Part shown: in pieces, positions 42,906 through 50,322 of the stretch | How positions within the stretch are numbered: the stretch's first letter is position 1 | How the letters are laid out: each line of letters begins with the position of its first letter | Source: an uncultured Eubacteriales bacterium | Lineage (GTDB): Bacteria > Bacillota > Clostridia > Christensenellales > CAG-138 | Length of the DNA stretch: 64,000 bases | Direction of reading: 5' to 3' | NCBI GenBank assembly: GCA_902801845.1 | Contig: CADCJW010000008.1 | Location: forward strand, 57,047 to 121,046 | Notes under the pieces: model-generated | The model's input: the letters and a program-made list of their open reading frames with translations, nothing else | Database searches by the model: none | Told to the model about the DNA's origin: nothing | Program-made: the position numbers and the translations under genes

Positions 42906-44348
42906 ATGACTATTCACGCGGCCGTATCCGAGTTCACCAGCTTCCAGAGCATCGAGGTCTGGAACTTCATCATCATGCTTGCCATCCTGTCCGGGGCCCT
43001 GCTTTTGGCGGGCGCCCTGCGGCGCATGATCCCCCTGCTCCGAAAGTCCCTGCTGCCCGGCGCGGTGCTGGCGGGCTTCTTGCTGCTCATCGGGGACGGC
43101 ATCTACCGGTCCGTCACCGGCGTCAGCTTTTTTCACAGCGGCAACAACCTCATCACCCTGGAGGCCATGACCTATCACGGGCTGGGTCTGGGCGTGGTGG
43201 CCATGAGCCTCAAGCAGAGCCAGCGGGCCAAGTCCAAGGGCCGGAACCGGGAGGTCTTCCGCTCCGGCGCCATCACCGTCTGCGGGTACCTCATCCAGGG
43301 CGTGGTGGGCCTGCTCATCACCCTGGGCTTCTTCTACCTGTTCAAAGGCAAGACCTTCGCGTCCAGCGGCATCCTGCTGCCCCTGGGCTACGGCCAGGGC
43401 CCGGGCCAGGCCTTCAACTGGGGCCTCACCTTCGAGAACAGCTACGGCTTCGTCAACGGCTCCAGCTTCGGCCTCACCGTGGCGGCCATGGGCTTCGTGT
43501 CCGCCAGCGTGGGCGGCGTACTGTACATGAACGTGATGCAGAGGAAAGGCAAGCTCAAGATGCACGAGAACGCCGACGAGGCGGAGAATCTGAGCGCCGA
43601 GTCCATCACCGGCAAGGGGGAGATCCCCCTCTCGGAAAGCATGGACAAGTTCACCGTCCAGGCCGCCCTCATCCTGGTCACCTATATCCTGGCCTACGGC
43701 ATCATGCGGGGCATCGACGGGGCCTTCGGCTCCATCCCCTTCTATGTGAAGACGCTGCAGTCCACCATCTGGGGCTTCAACTTCCTCTTTGGCCTGTTGG
43801 CTTCCGTGATCGTGAAGGCCCTTCTCAAGAGCTTTGCCAAGGCCGGCTGGATGCAGCGGGAATATCGAAACACCTTCCTGCTCAACCGGATCTCCGGCTG
43901 GATGTTCGACATCATGGTGGTGGCCTCCATAGCCTCCATCGACCTCACCGCCTTCGCCCACCCGGAGTTCATCGTGCCCCTGCTGCTCATCTGCGTGGCC
44001 GGCGCGTTGGTCACATTCCTCTTCGTCCGCTTCGCCAGCCAAAAGCTCTTTCCCGCCTATGCCCACGAGCAGTTCCTCTGCTTCTACGGCATGCTGACGG
44101 GCACGGTGAGCACGGGCCTCATCCTCTGCCGGGAGATCGACCCCCTCTTTGAGACCCCGGCCGCGGAGAATCTGATCTTCCAAAACCTCTATGCCGTGCT
44201 CCTTGGGGCGCCCTTCCTCCTGGTCCTGGGCCTCATCGCCCAGAATCAGCCCGCCACCACCTGGCTGGTCCTGGGCATCCTGGCCGCCTACTTCCTGGTC
44301 CTCTGCGGGGTGCTGTTTGGGAAGCTGATCTTCGGGAAACGAAAATAA
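42906..44348 (+). CDS. GltS-like sodium/glutamate symporter
   Basis: 480 aa with about ten to twelve membrane spans. The inverted-repeat core has LPLGYGQGPGQAFNWGLTFE followed by GLTVAAMGFVSASVGGVLYM, and FCFYGMLTGTVSTGLILCREIDP in the second half, consistent with the GltS glutamate-sodium symporter family. A hydrophilic loop (about residues 210-245) separates the halves. Located just after marR with ribosome site AAGGAG; a terminator follows. Substrate specificity is inferred from family only. Confidence 0.75.
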   Translation: MTIHAAVSEFTSFQSIEVWNFIIMLAILSGALLLAGALRRMIPLLRKSLLPGAVLAGFLLLIGDGIYRSVTGVSFFHSGNNLITLEAMTYHGLGLGVVAMSLKQSQRAKSKGRNREVFRSGAITVCGYLIQGVVGLLITLGFFYLFKGKTFASSGILLPLGYGQGPGQAFNWGLTFENSYGFVNGSSFGLTVAAMGFVSASVGGVLYMNVMQRKGKLKMHENADEAENLSAESITGKGEIPLSESMDKFTVQAALILVTYILAYGIMRGIDGAFGSIPFYVKTLQSTIWGFNFLFGLLASVIVKALLKSFAKAGWMQREYRNTFLLNRISGWMFDIMVVASIASIDLTAFAHPEFIVPLLLICVAGALVTFLFVRFASQKLFPAYAHEQFLCFYGMLTGTVSTGLILCREIDPLFETPAAENLIFQNLYAVLLGAPFLLVLGLIAQNQPATTWLVLGILAAYFLVLCGVLFGKLIFGKRK

Positions 44349-44356
44349 AATGCGCC

Positions 44357-44383
44357 AAGGCGGGCACGTAGCCCGCCTTTTCC
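44357..44383 (+). terminator. Intrinsic terminator after the gltS-like gene
   Basis: AAGGCGGGC (44357-44365), loop ACGTA, GCCCGCCTT (44371-44379), then TT. Confidence 0.82.
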
Positions 44384-44402
44384 ATGCGCAACAGCGGGTT
44401 GC

Positions 44403-44431
44403 TTGCCCAGCGCTGATGCCGATGGTATACT
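44403..44431 (+). promoter_or_regulatory. Promoter of the XRE zinc-ribbon gene
   Basis: TTGCCC (44403-44408), a 17-bp spacer and TGG-TATACT (-10 at 44426-44431, extended). Confidence 0.72.
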
Positions 44432-44464
44432 GTACTCAACGAAAACAGAAGGGGAGACAGAACT

Positions 44465-44908
44465 ATGGAAGCCAATGAAATATTGAAGACCCTGCGGGAA
44501 AAGCATGGCCTGACCCAGGAGCAGCTGGCCGAGAAAGTGCTGGTGACGAGGCAGGCGGTGAGCCGCTGGGAAAACGGGGAGACCCAGCCCAACACGGAGA
44601 CCCTCAAACTCCTGTCCCGGCTCTTCGACGTGTCCATCAACACCCTGCTGGGGGCGCCCCGGACCCTTATCTGTCAGTGCTGCGGCATGCCCCTTACGGA
44701 GGACAGCATGATCAGCCGGGAACCGGACGGCGGTTTCAACGAGGATTACTGCACCTGGTGCTACACCGGCGGCACCTTCGTCTACACCTCCAAGGATATG
44801 CTGCTGGACTTTTTGCTGGCCCATTCCCCCAACCCGGACAGCACCCCCGAGCCTCAGCGCCGGACCATGTACGACGGGTACCTGAGTCAGTTGAAGCATT
44901 GGAGATGA
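44465..44908 (+). CDS. XRE regulator fused to a zinc-ribbon domain
   Basis: 147 aa. The HTH is LTQEQLAEKVLVTRQAVSRWENGETQP (residues 16-42). The C-terminal part has CQCCGMPLTEDSM, then YCTWCYTGGTFVYTS, the putative zinc-ribbon domain found alone or fused to XRE domains in Clostridia. Metal binding by the two CxxC-like pairs could modulate DNA binding; this is inference. Ribosome site AGGGGAG. Repeat copy 7 follows. Confidence 0.9.
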   Translation: MEANEILKTLREKHGLTQEQLAEKVLVTRQAVSRWENGETQPNTETLKLLSRLFDVSINTLLGAPRTLICQCCGMPLTEDSMISREPDGGFNEDYCTWCYTGGTFVYTSKDMLLDFLLAHSPNPDSTPEPQRRTMYDGYLSQLKHWR

Positions 44909-44909
44909 T

Positions 44910-45068
44910 TTTTCTATACTGTTTTTTCTTTTCAGTGAAAAGAAAAAGCGGCGGAGAAAGAAAAGCTTAATGGGCCGATTGATAATGCCCGTTAAGCTTT
45001 TTATGTTCAGTAAAGTTCTTTGGTACCACCTTTCTTTCAAGAAAGGTGGTCCGTTTTTATAAAACCTT
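44910..45068 (+). repeat. Intergenic palindromic element, copy 7 (both modules, degenerate arm)
   Basis: The module A core TTTTTTCTTTTC-AGT-GAAAAGAAAAA (about 44922-44947) lacks full pairing of the outer arms (ACTG versus GCGGC). The tail AGAAAGAAAAGCTTAA follows. Module B follows AAAGTTCTTTGG: a 12-bp stem ACCACCTTTCTT (45025-45036) with 45039-45050, loop TC, then CCGTTTTTAT, which would serve as a terminator. Between the modules lies a second stem (44961-45000). Confidence 0.82.
44961..45004 (+). terminator. Terminator-like hairpin within repeat copy 7
   Basis: AAAGCTTAATGGGC (44962-44975) pairs with GCCCGTTAAGCTTT (44987-45000, one wobble), followed by TTATG. It overlaps the conserved tail GAAAAGCTTAA of module A. 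Confidence 0.7.
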
Positions 45069-45681
45069 ATAATCCCAGATCTTCCTTCACGATCAGCACA
45101 TGGAAGGCTTTCACCGGCCGGGTGGGGGCCTCCAGGATGAAGGTCACGTTGCACATCCGGGCCTCGGTGCGGCAGTCGTAGCACTGGCCCGTTTTGGCGC
45201 AGGGGGTGTCCAGGCCCAGCCGCCGGGCGTTCTGGGGGCAGGCATCCCGCTTGATGCGCTCGATGGCCTCGTCCAGGGAGCCCGCGATCTTGTTCTTGCC
45301 CAGGATGACCACCACCTCGTGGGGACCGTAGATAAGGCCCGCGGCCCGGTTCCCCGTGCCGTCGATGTTCACCAGCCGGCCGTCGGCGGTGAGGGCGTTG
45401 CTGGAGCACATGTACACGTCCGCCGCGAGGGCCTTGTCCCGGGCGGCCTGCTTGGCTTCCTTGGCTGCCAGCCAGTGCCAATATACTTCGTTCCCGTTGG
45501 CCTGCAAAGCTTCGGCCAGGCCCAGGTCCCGGACGGTGGCGCTGCCGCCGATGCCCACGCTCTTGCTGCCGATGATCTTGAGGGCCGCGGCCTTCGCCTC
45601 CTGGGCGGTGTCGAAGACCTCCGGCAGGAACCGGCGGCTCTTCAGGGCCTTGACCAGGGCTTCATAGTCGATGTTTTCCAT
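45067..45681 (-). CDS. LUD domain (lactate utilisation-like) protein
   Basis: 204 aa. Features of the LUD/DUF162 fold: KIIGSKSVGIGGSATVRDLGLAEAL, DVYMCSSNALTADGRLVNIDGTGNRAAGLIYGP, VVVILGKNKI. Five Cys in the C-terminal part (DACPQNARR, TPCAKTGQCYDCRTEARMC) suggest metal or redox chemistry. The family includes LutC-type subunits of lactate oxidation, but no iron-sulfur partner is adjacent. It is the last gene of the thlA-crt-hbd operon, 12 bp after hbd. Confidence 0.88.
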   Translation of the reverse strand: MENIDYEALVKALKSRRFLPEVFDTAQEAKAAALKIIGSKSVGIGGSATVRDLGLAEALQANGNEVYWHWLAAKEAKQAARDKALAADVYMCSSNALTADGRLVNIDGTGNRAAGLIYGPHEVVVILGKNKIAGSLDEAIERIKRDACPQNARRLGLDTPCAKTGQCYDCRTEARMCNVTFILEAPTRPVKAFHVLIVKEDLGL

Positions 45682-45693
45682 AGCGCTGTCTCC

Positions 45694-46533
45694 TTATTTG
45701 TCGTAGGTGAAGAAGCCCTTGCCGGACTTCACGCCCAGCAAGCCGCCCCGGACCATCTTCCTGAGCAGGGGATGGGGCCGGTACTTGGGATCGCCGGTCT
45801 CGCTTTGCAGCACCTCCATGATGGCCAGCACCACGTCGAGACCGATCATGTCCCCGAGCGCCAGGGGGCCGATGGGGTGGTTGGCGCCCAGCTTCATGGC
45901 CACGTCGATGTCCTCGGCGCTGGCCACGCCCTCGGCGTAGACGCCCACGGCCTCGTTGATCATGGGGATCAGGATCCGATTCACCACGAACCCGGCGGCC
46001 TCGTTCACCTCCACGGGAGTCTTGCCCAGGCTCACGGCGATCCCCTTCACCCGGTCCACCAGCTCCCGGGGGGTGCTGATGCCGGCGATGACCTCGACGA
46101 GCTTCATCACCGGAGCGGGGTTGAAGAAGTGCATGCCGATGAGGGGCCGATCCAGCTTCGCCCCGATCTCCGTGATGGAGAGGGAGGAGGTGTTGGAGGC
46201 GAAGATGCACTCAGGCTTTGCGATGGCCATGAGCTCCTGGAAGGTCTGCTTCTTCACGTCCATGCTCTCGAAGGCGGCCTCCACGATGAGGTCGCAGTCG
46301 GTGCAGATGTCCTTGGTGCCGGTGGTGATCCGATCCAAAATGGTCTGGGCCGCTTCAGCGGTCATCTTGCCCTTCTGGACGCGCTTGGTGAGCTGGTTCT
46401 CGATGCGGCCCTTGCCCCGGGCGGCGAACTCCGCCGTGATGTCGCAGAGACGTACCTCAAACCCCTCGCACTGGGCGAAGGCCTGGGCGATGCCGGACCC
46501 CATGGTACCGGCGCCGATGATGCCAACGATCAT
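45694..46533 (-). CDS. hbd: 3-hydroxybutyryl-CoA dehydrogenase
   Basis: 279 aa. The NAD-binding loop [16 protein letters not shown] is at 4-19. The active-site motif [16 protein letters not shown] with the catalytic His follows, then the C-terminal helical domain ([20 protein letters not shown]). It reduces acetoacetyl-CoA to 3-hydroxybutyryl-CoA in the butyrate pathway. Order thlA-crt-hbd with gaps of 10-20 bp indicates one operon; bcd-etfBA is not in this window. Confidence 0.96.
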   Translation of the reverse strand: MIVGIIGAGTMGSGIAQAFAQCEGFEVRLCDITAEFAARGKGRIENQLTKRVQKGKMTAEAAQTILDRITTGTKDICTDCDLIVEAAFESMDVKKQTFQELMAIAKPECIFASNTSSLSITEIGAKLDRPLIGMHFFNPAPVMKLVEVIAGISTPRELVDRVKGIAVSLGKTPVEVNEAAGFVVNRILIPMINEAVGVYAEGVASAEDIDVAMKLGANHPIGPLALGDMIGLDVVLAIMEVLQSETGDPKYRPHPLLRKMVRGGLLGVKSGKGFFTYDK

Positions 46534-46549
46534 AGTAACCTCCTATTGA

Positions 46550-47326
46550 CTATTGATTGAAAAACTCGATGTTCTTTTGCTTGTTCAAAAAGGCCTGCAT
46601 GCCCCGCTTCTGATCCGCCGAGGAGAAGCAGTCGGAGAACTCCCGTACCTCCGTGACGATAGCTTCGTCCATGGCCTGGCCCACGCCCTCGTTCATGGCG
46701 GCCTTGCAGGCCCGCACGGCGATGGGGGCGTTCCGGGCGATCCTGGCGGCCAGCTTCTTCGCCGCTGGCAGCAGCTCCTCCGCCGGAAACACGCCGTTGA
46801 CCAGCCCCATCTCCAGGGCCTCGGTCGCCTTTACGGTCCGGGCGGAGAAGATGAGCTCCTTGGCCTTGCCCATACCGATGAGGCGCATGAGCCGCTGGGT
46901 GCCGCCGAACCCCGGGGTGATGCCTAAGGTCACCTCCGGCTGGCCGAAGACGGCGTTTTCGCTGCATAGCCGGATATCGCAGGCCATACTAAGCTCGCAG
47001 CCGCCCCCCAGGGCGTAGCCGTTCACCGCGGCGATGGTGGGGAGGGGGAAGCTTTCGATCCGGCGGAACACCGCGTTCCCCCGGCGGGAGAACGCCGCAG
47101 CCTCCTCGGGCTCCATGTCCGCCATGGCGGCGATGTCCGCCCCGGCGGCAAAGGCCCTGTCCCCTGCGCCGGTGATGACGAGGCAGCGTACGGTTTTGAG
47201 GTCCACTTCGTCCAGCGCTTTATCAAGATCCTCCAAAACCTGGGCGTTCAATGCGTTCAGTGCCTCGGGCCGGTTCAGGGTCATAAGCAGGATGGACCCC
47301 TCCTGCTGGGAAGTCACATAGGACAT
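46550..47326 (-). CDS. crt: Enoyl-CoA hydratase/crotonase
   Basis: 258 aa crotonase fold. The oxyanion-hole segments are FAAGADIAAM and NGYALGGGCELSMACDIR; the catalytic Glu pair lies in FGQPEVTLGITPGFGGTQRL. It dehydrates 3-hydroxybutyryl-CoA to crotonyl-CoA. Start 47326 is supported by AAGGAGG; the longer frame upstream overlaps thlA and is not coding. Confidence 0.95.
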   Translation of the reverse strand: MSYVTSQQEGSILLMTLNRPEALNALNAQVLEDLDKALDEVDLKTVRCLVITGAGDRAFAAGADIAAMADMEPEEAAAFSRRGNAVFRRIESFPLPTIAAVNGYALGGGCELSMACDIRLCSENAVFGQPEVTLGITPGFGGTQRLMRLIGMGKAKELIFSARTVKATEALEMGLVNGVFPAEELLPAAKKLAARIARNAPIAVRACKAAMNEGVGQAMDEAIVTEVREFSDCFSSADQKRGMQAFLNKQKNIEFFNQ

Positions 47327-47336
47327 AGAAACCTCC

Positions 47337-48521
47337 TTAGTCCCGTTCGACGATGGTGGCGCAGCCCATGCCCCCGCCGATGCACAGCGTGGCCAGGCCC
47401 CGCTTGGCATCGCGCTTTTGCATCTCGTGGAGCAGGGTCACCAAAATGCGGCAGCCCGAGGCCCCCACAGGATGTCCCAGGGCGATGGCGCCGCCGTTCA
47501 CGTTCAGCTTCTCCGGGTCGAACTTCAATTCCCGGGCCACGGCCACGGACTGGGCGGCAAAGGCCTCGTTGGCCTCCACAAGGTCGAAGTCCTCCACGGT
47601 GAGGCCCGCCTTGGCCATGGCCTTTTTGCTGGCGGCCACAGGTCCCACGCCCATGATGGCCGGATCCACACCGGCAAGAGCCCCTGCGACGAACCGGGCC
47701 ATGGGCTTTACGCCCAACGCCTTCGCCTTCTCCTCGCTGAGCAGGACCACCGCGGCGGCCCCGTCGTTGATGCCGGAGGCGTTGCCTGCGGTGACCACGC
47801 CGTCGGGCTTGAAGGCGGGCTTCAGCTTCGAAAGGATCTCCACGGTGGTGGTGGGCCGGGGCCCCTCGTCCGTGTCCACGACGACGGTCTGCTTCTTTTG
47901 CTTCACGGTCACAGGCACGATCTCGTCCTTGAACCGGCCGGTCTCCATGGCCCGGGCGCACTTCTGCTGGGAGCAGGCGGAAAACTCGTCCAGCTCCTGC
48001 CGGCTGATGCCCCATTTTTCCGCCACGTTCTCGGCGGTGATGCCCATGTGATAGTCGTTGAAGGCGTCCCAGAGGGCATCGTTCACCATGGTGTCCACCA
48101 ACGTCCCGTTGTTCATCCGGTAGCCGAACCGGGCCTTGGGCAGGGCAAAGGGCGCGTTGCTCATGCTTTCCGTGCCGCCGGCAACAACGATATCCGCGTC
48201 GCCGGAGGCGATGAGGGCCGCGCCCATGTTCACCGCCGCAAGGCCGGAGCCGCAGACCACGTTCACGGTCAAAGCCGGGGCCTCCACGGGTACGCCCGCC
48301 TTTACGGCACACTGCCGGGCCACGTTCTGCCCCAGGGCCGCCTGGATGACGCAGCCCATATAGACCATGTCCACCTGATCGGCGGGCACCTTCGCCCGCT
48401 TGAGGGCCTCGGAAATGACCAGGGAGCCCAGCTCCACGGCGGACAGGGAGCTCAGCGCCCCGCCCATGGTGCCGATGGGGGTCCGGCACGCGCCGGCAAG
48501 AACCACGTTTCGCATATGCAT
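47337..48521 (-). CDS. thlA: Acetyl-CoA C-acetyltransferase (thiolase)
   Basis: 394 aa from the ATG at 48521 (AAAGGA 5 nt upstream); the ATG at 48515 is also possible and aligns better with typical thiolase starts. The nucleophile Cys is in [12 protein letters not shown] (about C90). The second half has [10 protein letters not shown] with His and the second Cys, plus the thiolase signatures [12 protein letters not shown] and [12 protein letters not shown]. It condenses two acetyl-CoA to acetoacetyl-CoA, the entry to the butyrate pathway. Confidence 0.96.
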   Translation of the reverse strand: MHMRNVVLAGACRTPIGTMGGALSSLSAVELGSLVISEALKRAKVPADQVDMVYMGCVIQAALGQNVARQCAVKAGVPVEAPALTVNVVCGSGLAAVNMGAALIASGDADIVVAGGTESMSNAPFALPKARFGYRMNNGTLVDTMVNDALWDAFNDYHMGITAENVAEKWGISRQELDEFSACSQQKCARAMETGRFKDEIVPVTVKQKKQTVVVDTDEGPRPTTTVEILSKLKPAFKPDGVVTAGNASGINDGAAAVVLLSEEKAKALGVKPMARFVAGALAGVDPAIMGVGPVAASKKAMAKAGLTVEDFDLVEANEAFAAQSVAVARELKFDPEKLNVNGGAIALGHPVGASGCRILVTLLHEMQKRDAKRGLATLCIGGGMGCATIVERD

Positions 48522-48604
48522 AGGATTCCTTTCCATATAAATCTAATCCTATCATACACCATTTCGAGCCGGAGGGAAAGGGGAGAGCGCAGAAATGGGG
48601 ACAT

Positions 48605-48640
48605 AAAAAAGGAGAAACCTTTCGGTTCCTCCTGTTTTTT
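48605..48640. terminator. Bidirectional terminator after rpsU
   Basis: AGGAGAAACC (48610-48619) pairs with GGTTCCTCCT (48624-48633) with a four-base loop and T-runs on both sides. On the minus strand the loop is GAAA. It ends rpsU. Confidence 0.88.
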
Positions 48641-48650
48641 GCCTTTTTGC

Positions 48651-48821
48651 TCAATACTTGCGCTTGCGGGCGGCTTCGGCCTTCTTCTTGCGCTTCACAC
48701 TGGGCTTCTCGTAGTGCTCACGACGACGGACCTCGGCGAGGACGCCACTGCGGGCGCACTTGCGCTTCCAACGCTTGAGAGCGCTTTCCAGGGATTCGTT
48801 TTCTCCGACTCTGACTTCCAT
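48651..48821 (-). CDS. rpsU: 30S ribosomal protein S21
   Basis: 56 aa. [41 protein letters not shown] and a Lys/Arg-rich tail are typical. Start 48821 follows GGAGGGGAGGG; the longer frame to 48899 is not conserved. Located between the butyrate operon and tdk and transcribed toward the former, with its own terminator. Confidence 0.96.
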   Translation of the reverse strand: MEVRVGENESLESALKRWKRKCARSGVLAEVRRREHYEKPSVKRKKKAEAARKRKY

Positions 48822-48882
48822 TTTTCTCCCTCCCCTCCTGAGCCAACACCCCTTTTTGGGACAAAAACGATCGGATACGCTT

Positions 48883-48911
48883 TTGACATCCTTTTCCAAA
48901 TACGCTATACT
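48883..48911 (+). promoter_or_regulatory. Promoter of tdk
   Basis: TTGACA (48883-48888), a 17-bp spacer and TATACT (48906-48911). Confidence 0.88.
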
Positions 48912-48943
48912 GGACCCATCATAAGGGAGAGGAACCGCTTTTT

Positions 48944-49552
48944 ATGGCAAAGCTGTATTTTCGATATGGGGCCATGGGCTCCAGCAAGACCGCCAACGCC
49001 CTCATGGTGCGCTACAACTATCTGGAGCGGGGCAAGAACGTGCTGCTCATGAAGCCCTCCACCGACACCCGGGACGGCGTCCATCGCATCCTGTCCCGCT
49101 GCGGCCTGGAGGCGGAGTGCACCCTGGTGGAGGACATGGACCTGGAGGCAGTGAAGGCGGGGCGATACGACTGCATCATCGTGGATGAAGCTCAGTTCCT
49201 CACCAAGGAGCAGGTGGAGACCTTCGCCTACATCTGCGACATGTACGACGTGCCCGTGATCTGCTACGGCCTCAAGACCGACTTCCAGGGCAACTTCTTC
49301 GAGGGGAGCCACTGGCTCCTCGCTCGGGCGGACGCCATCGAGGAGGTGAAGACCATCTGCTGGTGCGGCAGGAAGGCCACCCAAAACGCCCGCCTGGACG
49401 GCAAGGGCAGCATCACCAAGGTGGGGGAGCAGGTGGTCCTGGGGGCCAACGACACCTATATCGGCCTGTGCCGAAAGCATTGGCGATTGGGAGACCCGGG
49501 GCCGGGCCTTCGAGCGGAGGATTTGGCACGAAACGGAAAAAAGGAAAACTGA
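48944..49552 (+). CDS. tdk: Thymidine kinase
   Basis: 202 aa type II thymidine kinase. The P-loop is GAMGSSKT (10-17), the Walker B-like IIVDEAQFL near residue 85, with the catalytic Glu, and the lasso substrate loop is in GANDTYIGLCRKH. The zinc site is ICWCG with CRKH. It salvages thymidine to dTMP. Ribosome site AAGGGAGAGG. Its stop codon TGA overlaps a CTG that probably starts the next gene. Confidence 0.95.
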   Translation: MAKLYFRYGAMGSSKTANALMVRYNYLERGKNVLLMKPSTDTRDGVHRILSRCGLEAECTLVEDMDLEAVKAGRYDCIIVDEAQFLTKEQVETFAYICDMYDVPVICYGLKTDFQGNFFEGSHWLLARADAIEEVKTICWCGRKATQNARLDGKGSITKVGEQVVLGANDTYIGLCRKHWRLGDPGPGLRAEDLARNGKKEN

Positions 49553-50241
49553 AGAGAAACATCCGGACGGGCGCTTTCGGTACCATAGCCTTCCTGCTGG
49601 CGGGCGGGTGCCTGTGCGCCCTGTTTTTGCTCATCTATCCCAGCGGCGAGATGTGCCGTCTGTTCGAATATGCCCTTGTCCTCATGTGCTTCTCCTTCGC
49701 CTGCGGCCACAGGAGCGAAACGCTGGACGGCCTTTTGGCTCTGGGCGCGCTGCTGTTTACGGCGGGGGCGGATTTCTTTTTGGTGGCCCTGAAGGAGGAG
49801 CAGTGGCTCCCGGGTATGGCCCTCTTTTGCGTGGCCCAAGGTCTGTGGGCGGTGCGGCTGTGGCTCCGGGAGGAGGGGAAGCGGCGCCTCGTCCATCTGT
49901 TCGTTTGGGCGGGGACGTGTGCGACGCTCCTGGTGGTGGCGGTGATCCTCGCCCGGGGCGTGGATGCGCTGCTGCTGTTGGGGGCGGTGTACGCCTCCTT
50001 CCTGCTGACCACGGTATTTTTTAGCTGGCTCAGCCCCCGGGACCTTCTGTTCACCCTGGGCATGACCCTGTTTTTGGGCTGCGATCTCTTCGTGGCGGTG
50101 AACAACGCCGCCCTCTATCTGGACTTGGGCGCCTATCCGCTGCTGAAAACCCTGTACGACATCCCCTTCAATATGATGTGGGCCTTCTACGGCCCCAGCC
50201 AGATGCTGCTTGCCCTCTCCAGCGCCGGGGGAAGGCGTTGA
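49549..50241 (+). CDS. Polytopic membrane protein, YhhN/lysoplasmalogenase-like, CTG start
   Basis: About 230 aa with seven or eight membrane helices. FTAGADFFLVALKEEQWLPGMALFCVAQGLWAVRLWL resembles the YhhN family, which includes lysoplasmalogenases, but identity is tentative. There is no ATG before residue 34 of this frame. CTG at 49549 overlaps the tdk stop as CTGA and has AAAAAAGGAAAA right before it, so a rare CTG start with translational coupling is the best explanation; a TTG at about 49478 or a GTG further in are alternatives. Confidence 0.6.
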   Translation: MKRNIRTGAFGTIAFLLAGGCLCALFLLIYPSGEMCRLFEYALVLMCFSFACGHRSETLDGLLALGALLFTAGADFFLVALKEEQWLPGMALFCVAQGLWAVRLWLREEGKRRLVHLFVWAGTCATLLVVAVILARGVDALLLLGAVYASFLLTTVFFSWLSPRDLLFTLGMTLFLGCDLFVAVNNAALYLDLGAYPLLKTLYDIPFNMMWAFYGPSQMLLALSSAGGRR

Positions 50242-50258
50242 TTTTTGCAGTCGGAATC

Positions 50259-50287
50259 TTGCGCTTTGACTGGAAAAACAGTATACT
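50259..50287 (+). promoter_or_regulatory. Promoter of the clostripain-like gene
   Basis: TTGCGC (50259-50264), a 17-bp spacer and TATACT (50282-50287). Confidence 0.68.
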
Positions 50288-50322
50288 ATAGTACAAAACA
50301 GAGAAAAGGGAGCGTTTGAATC

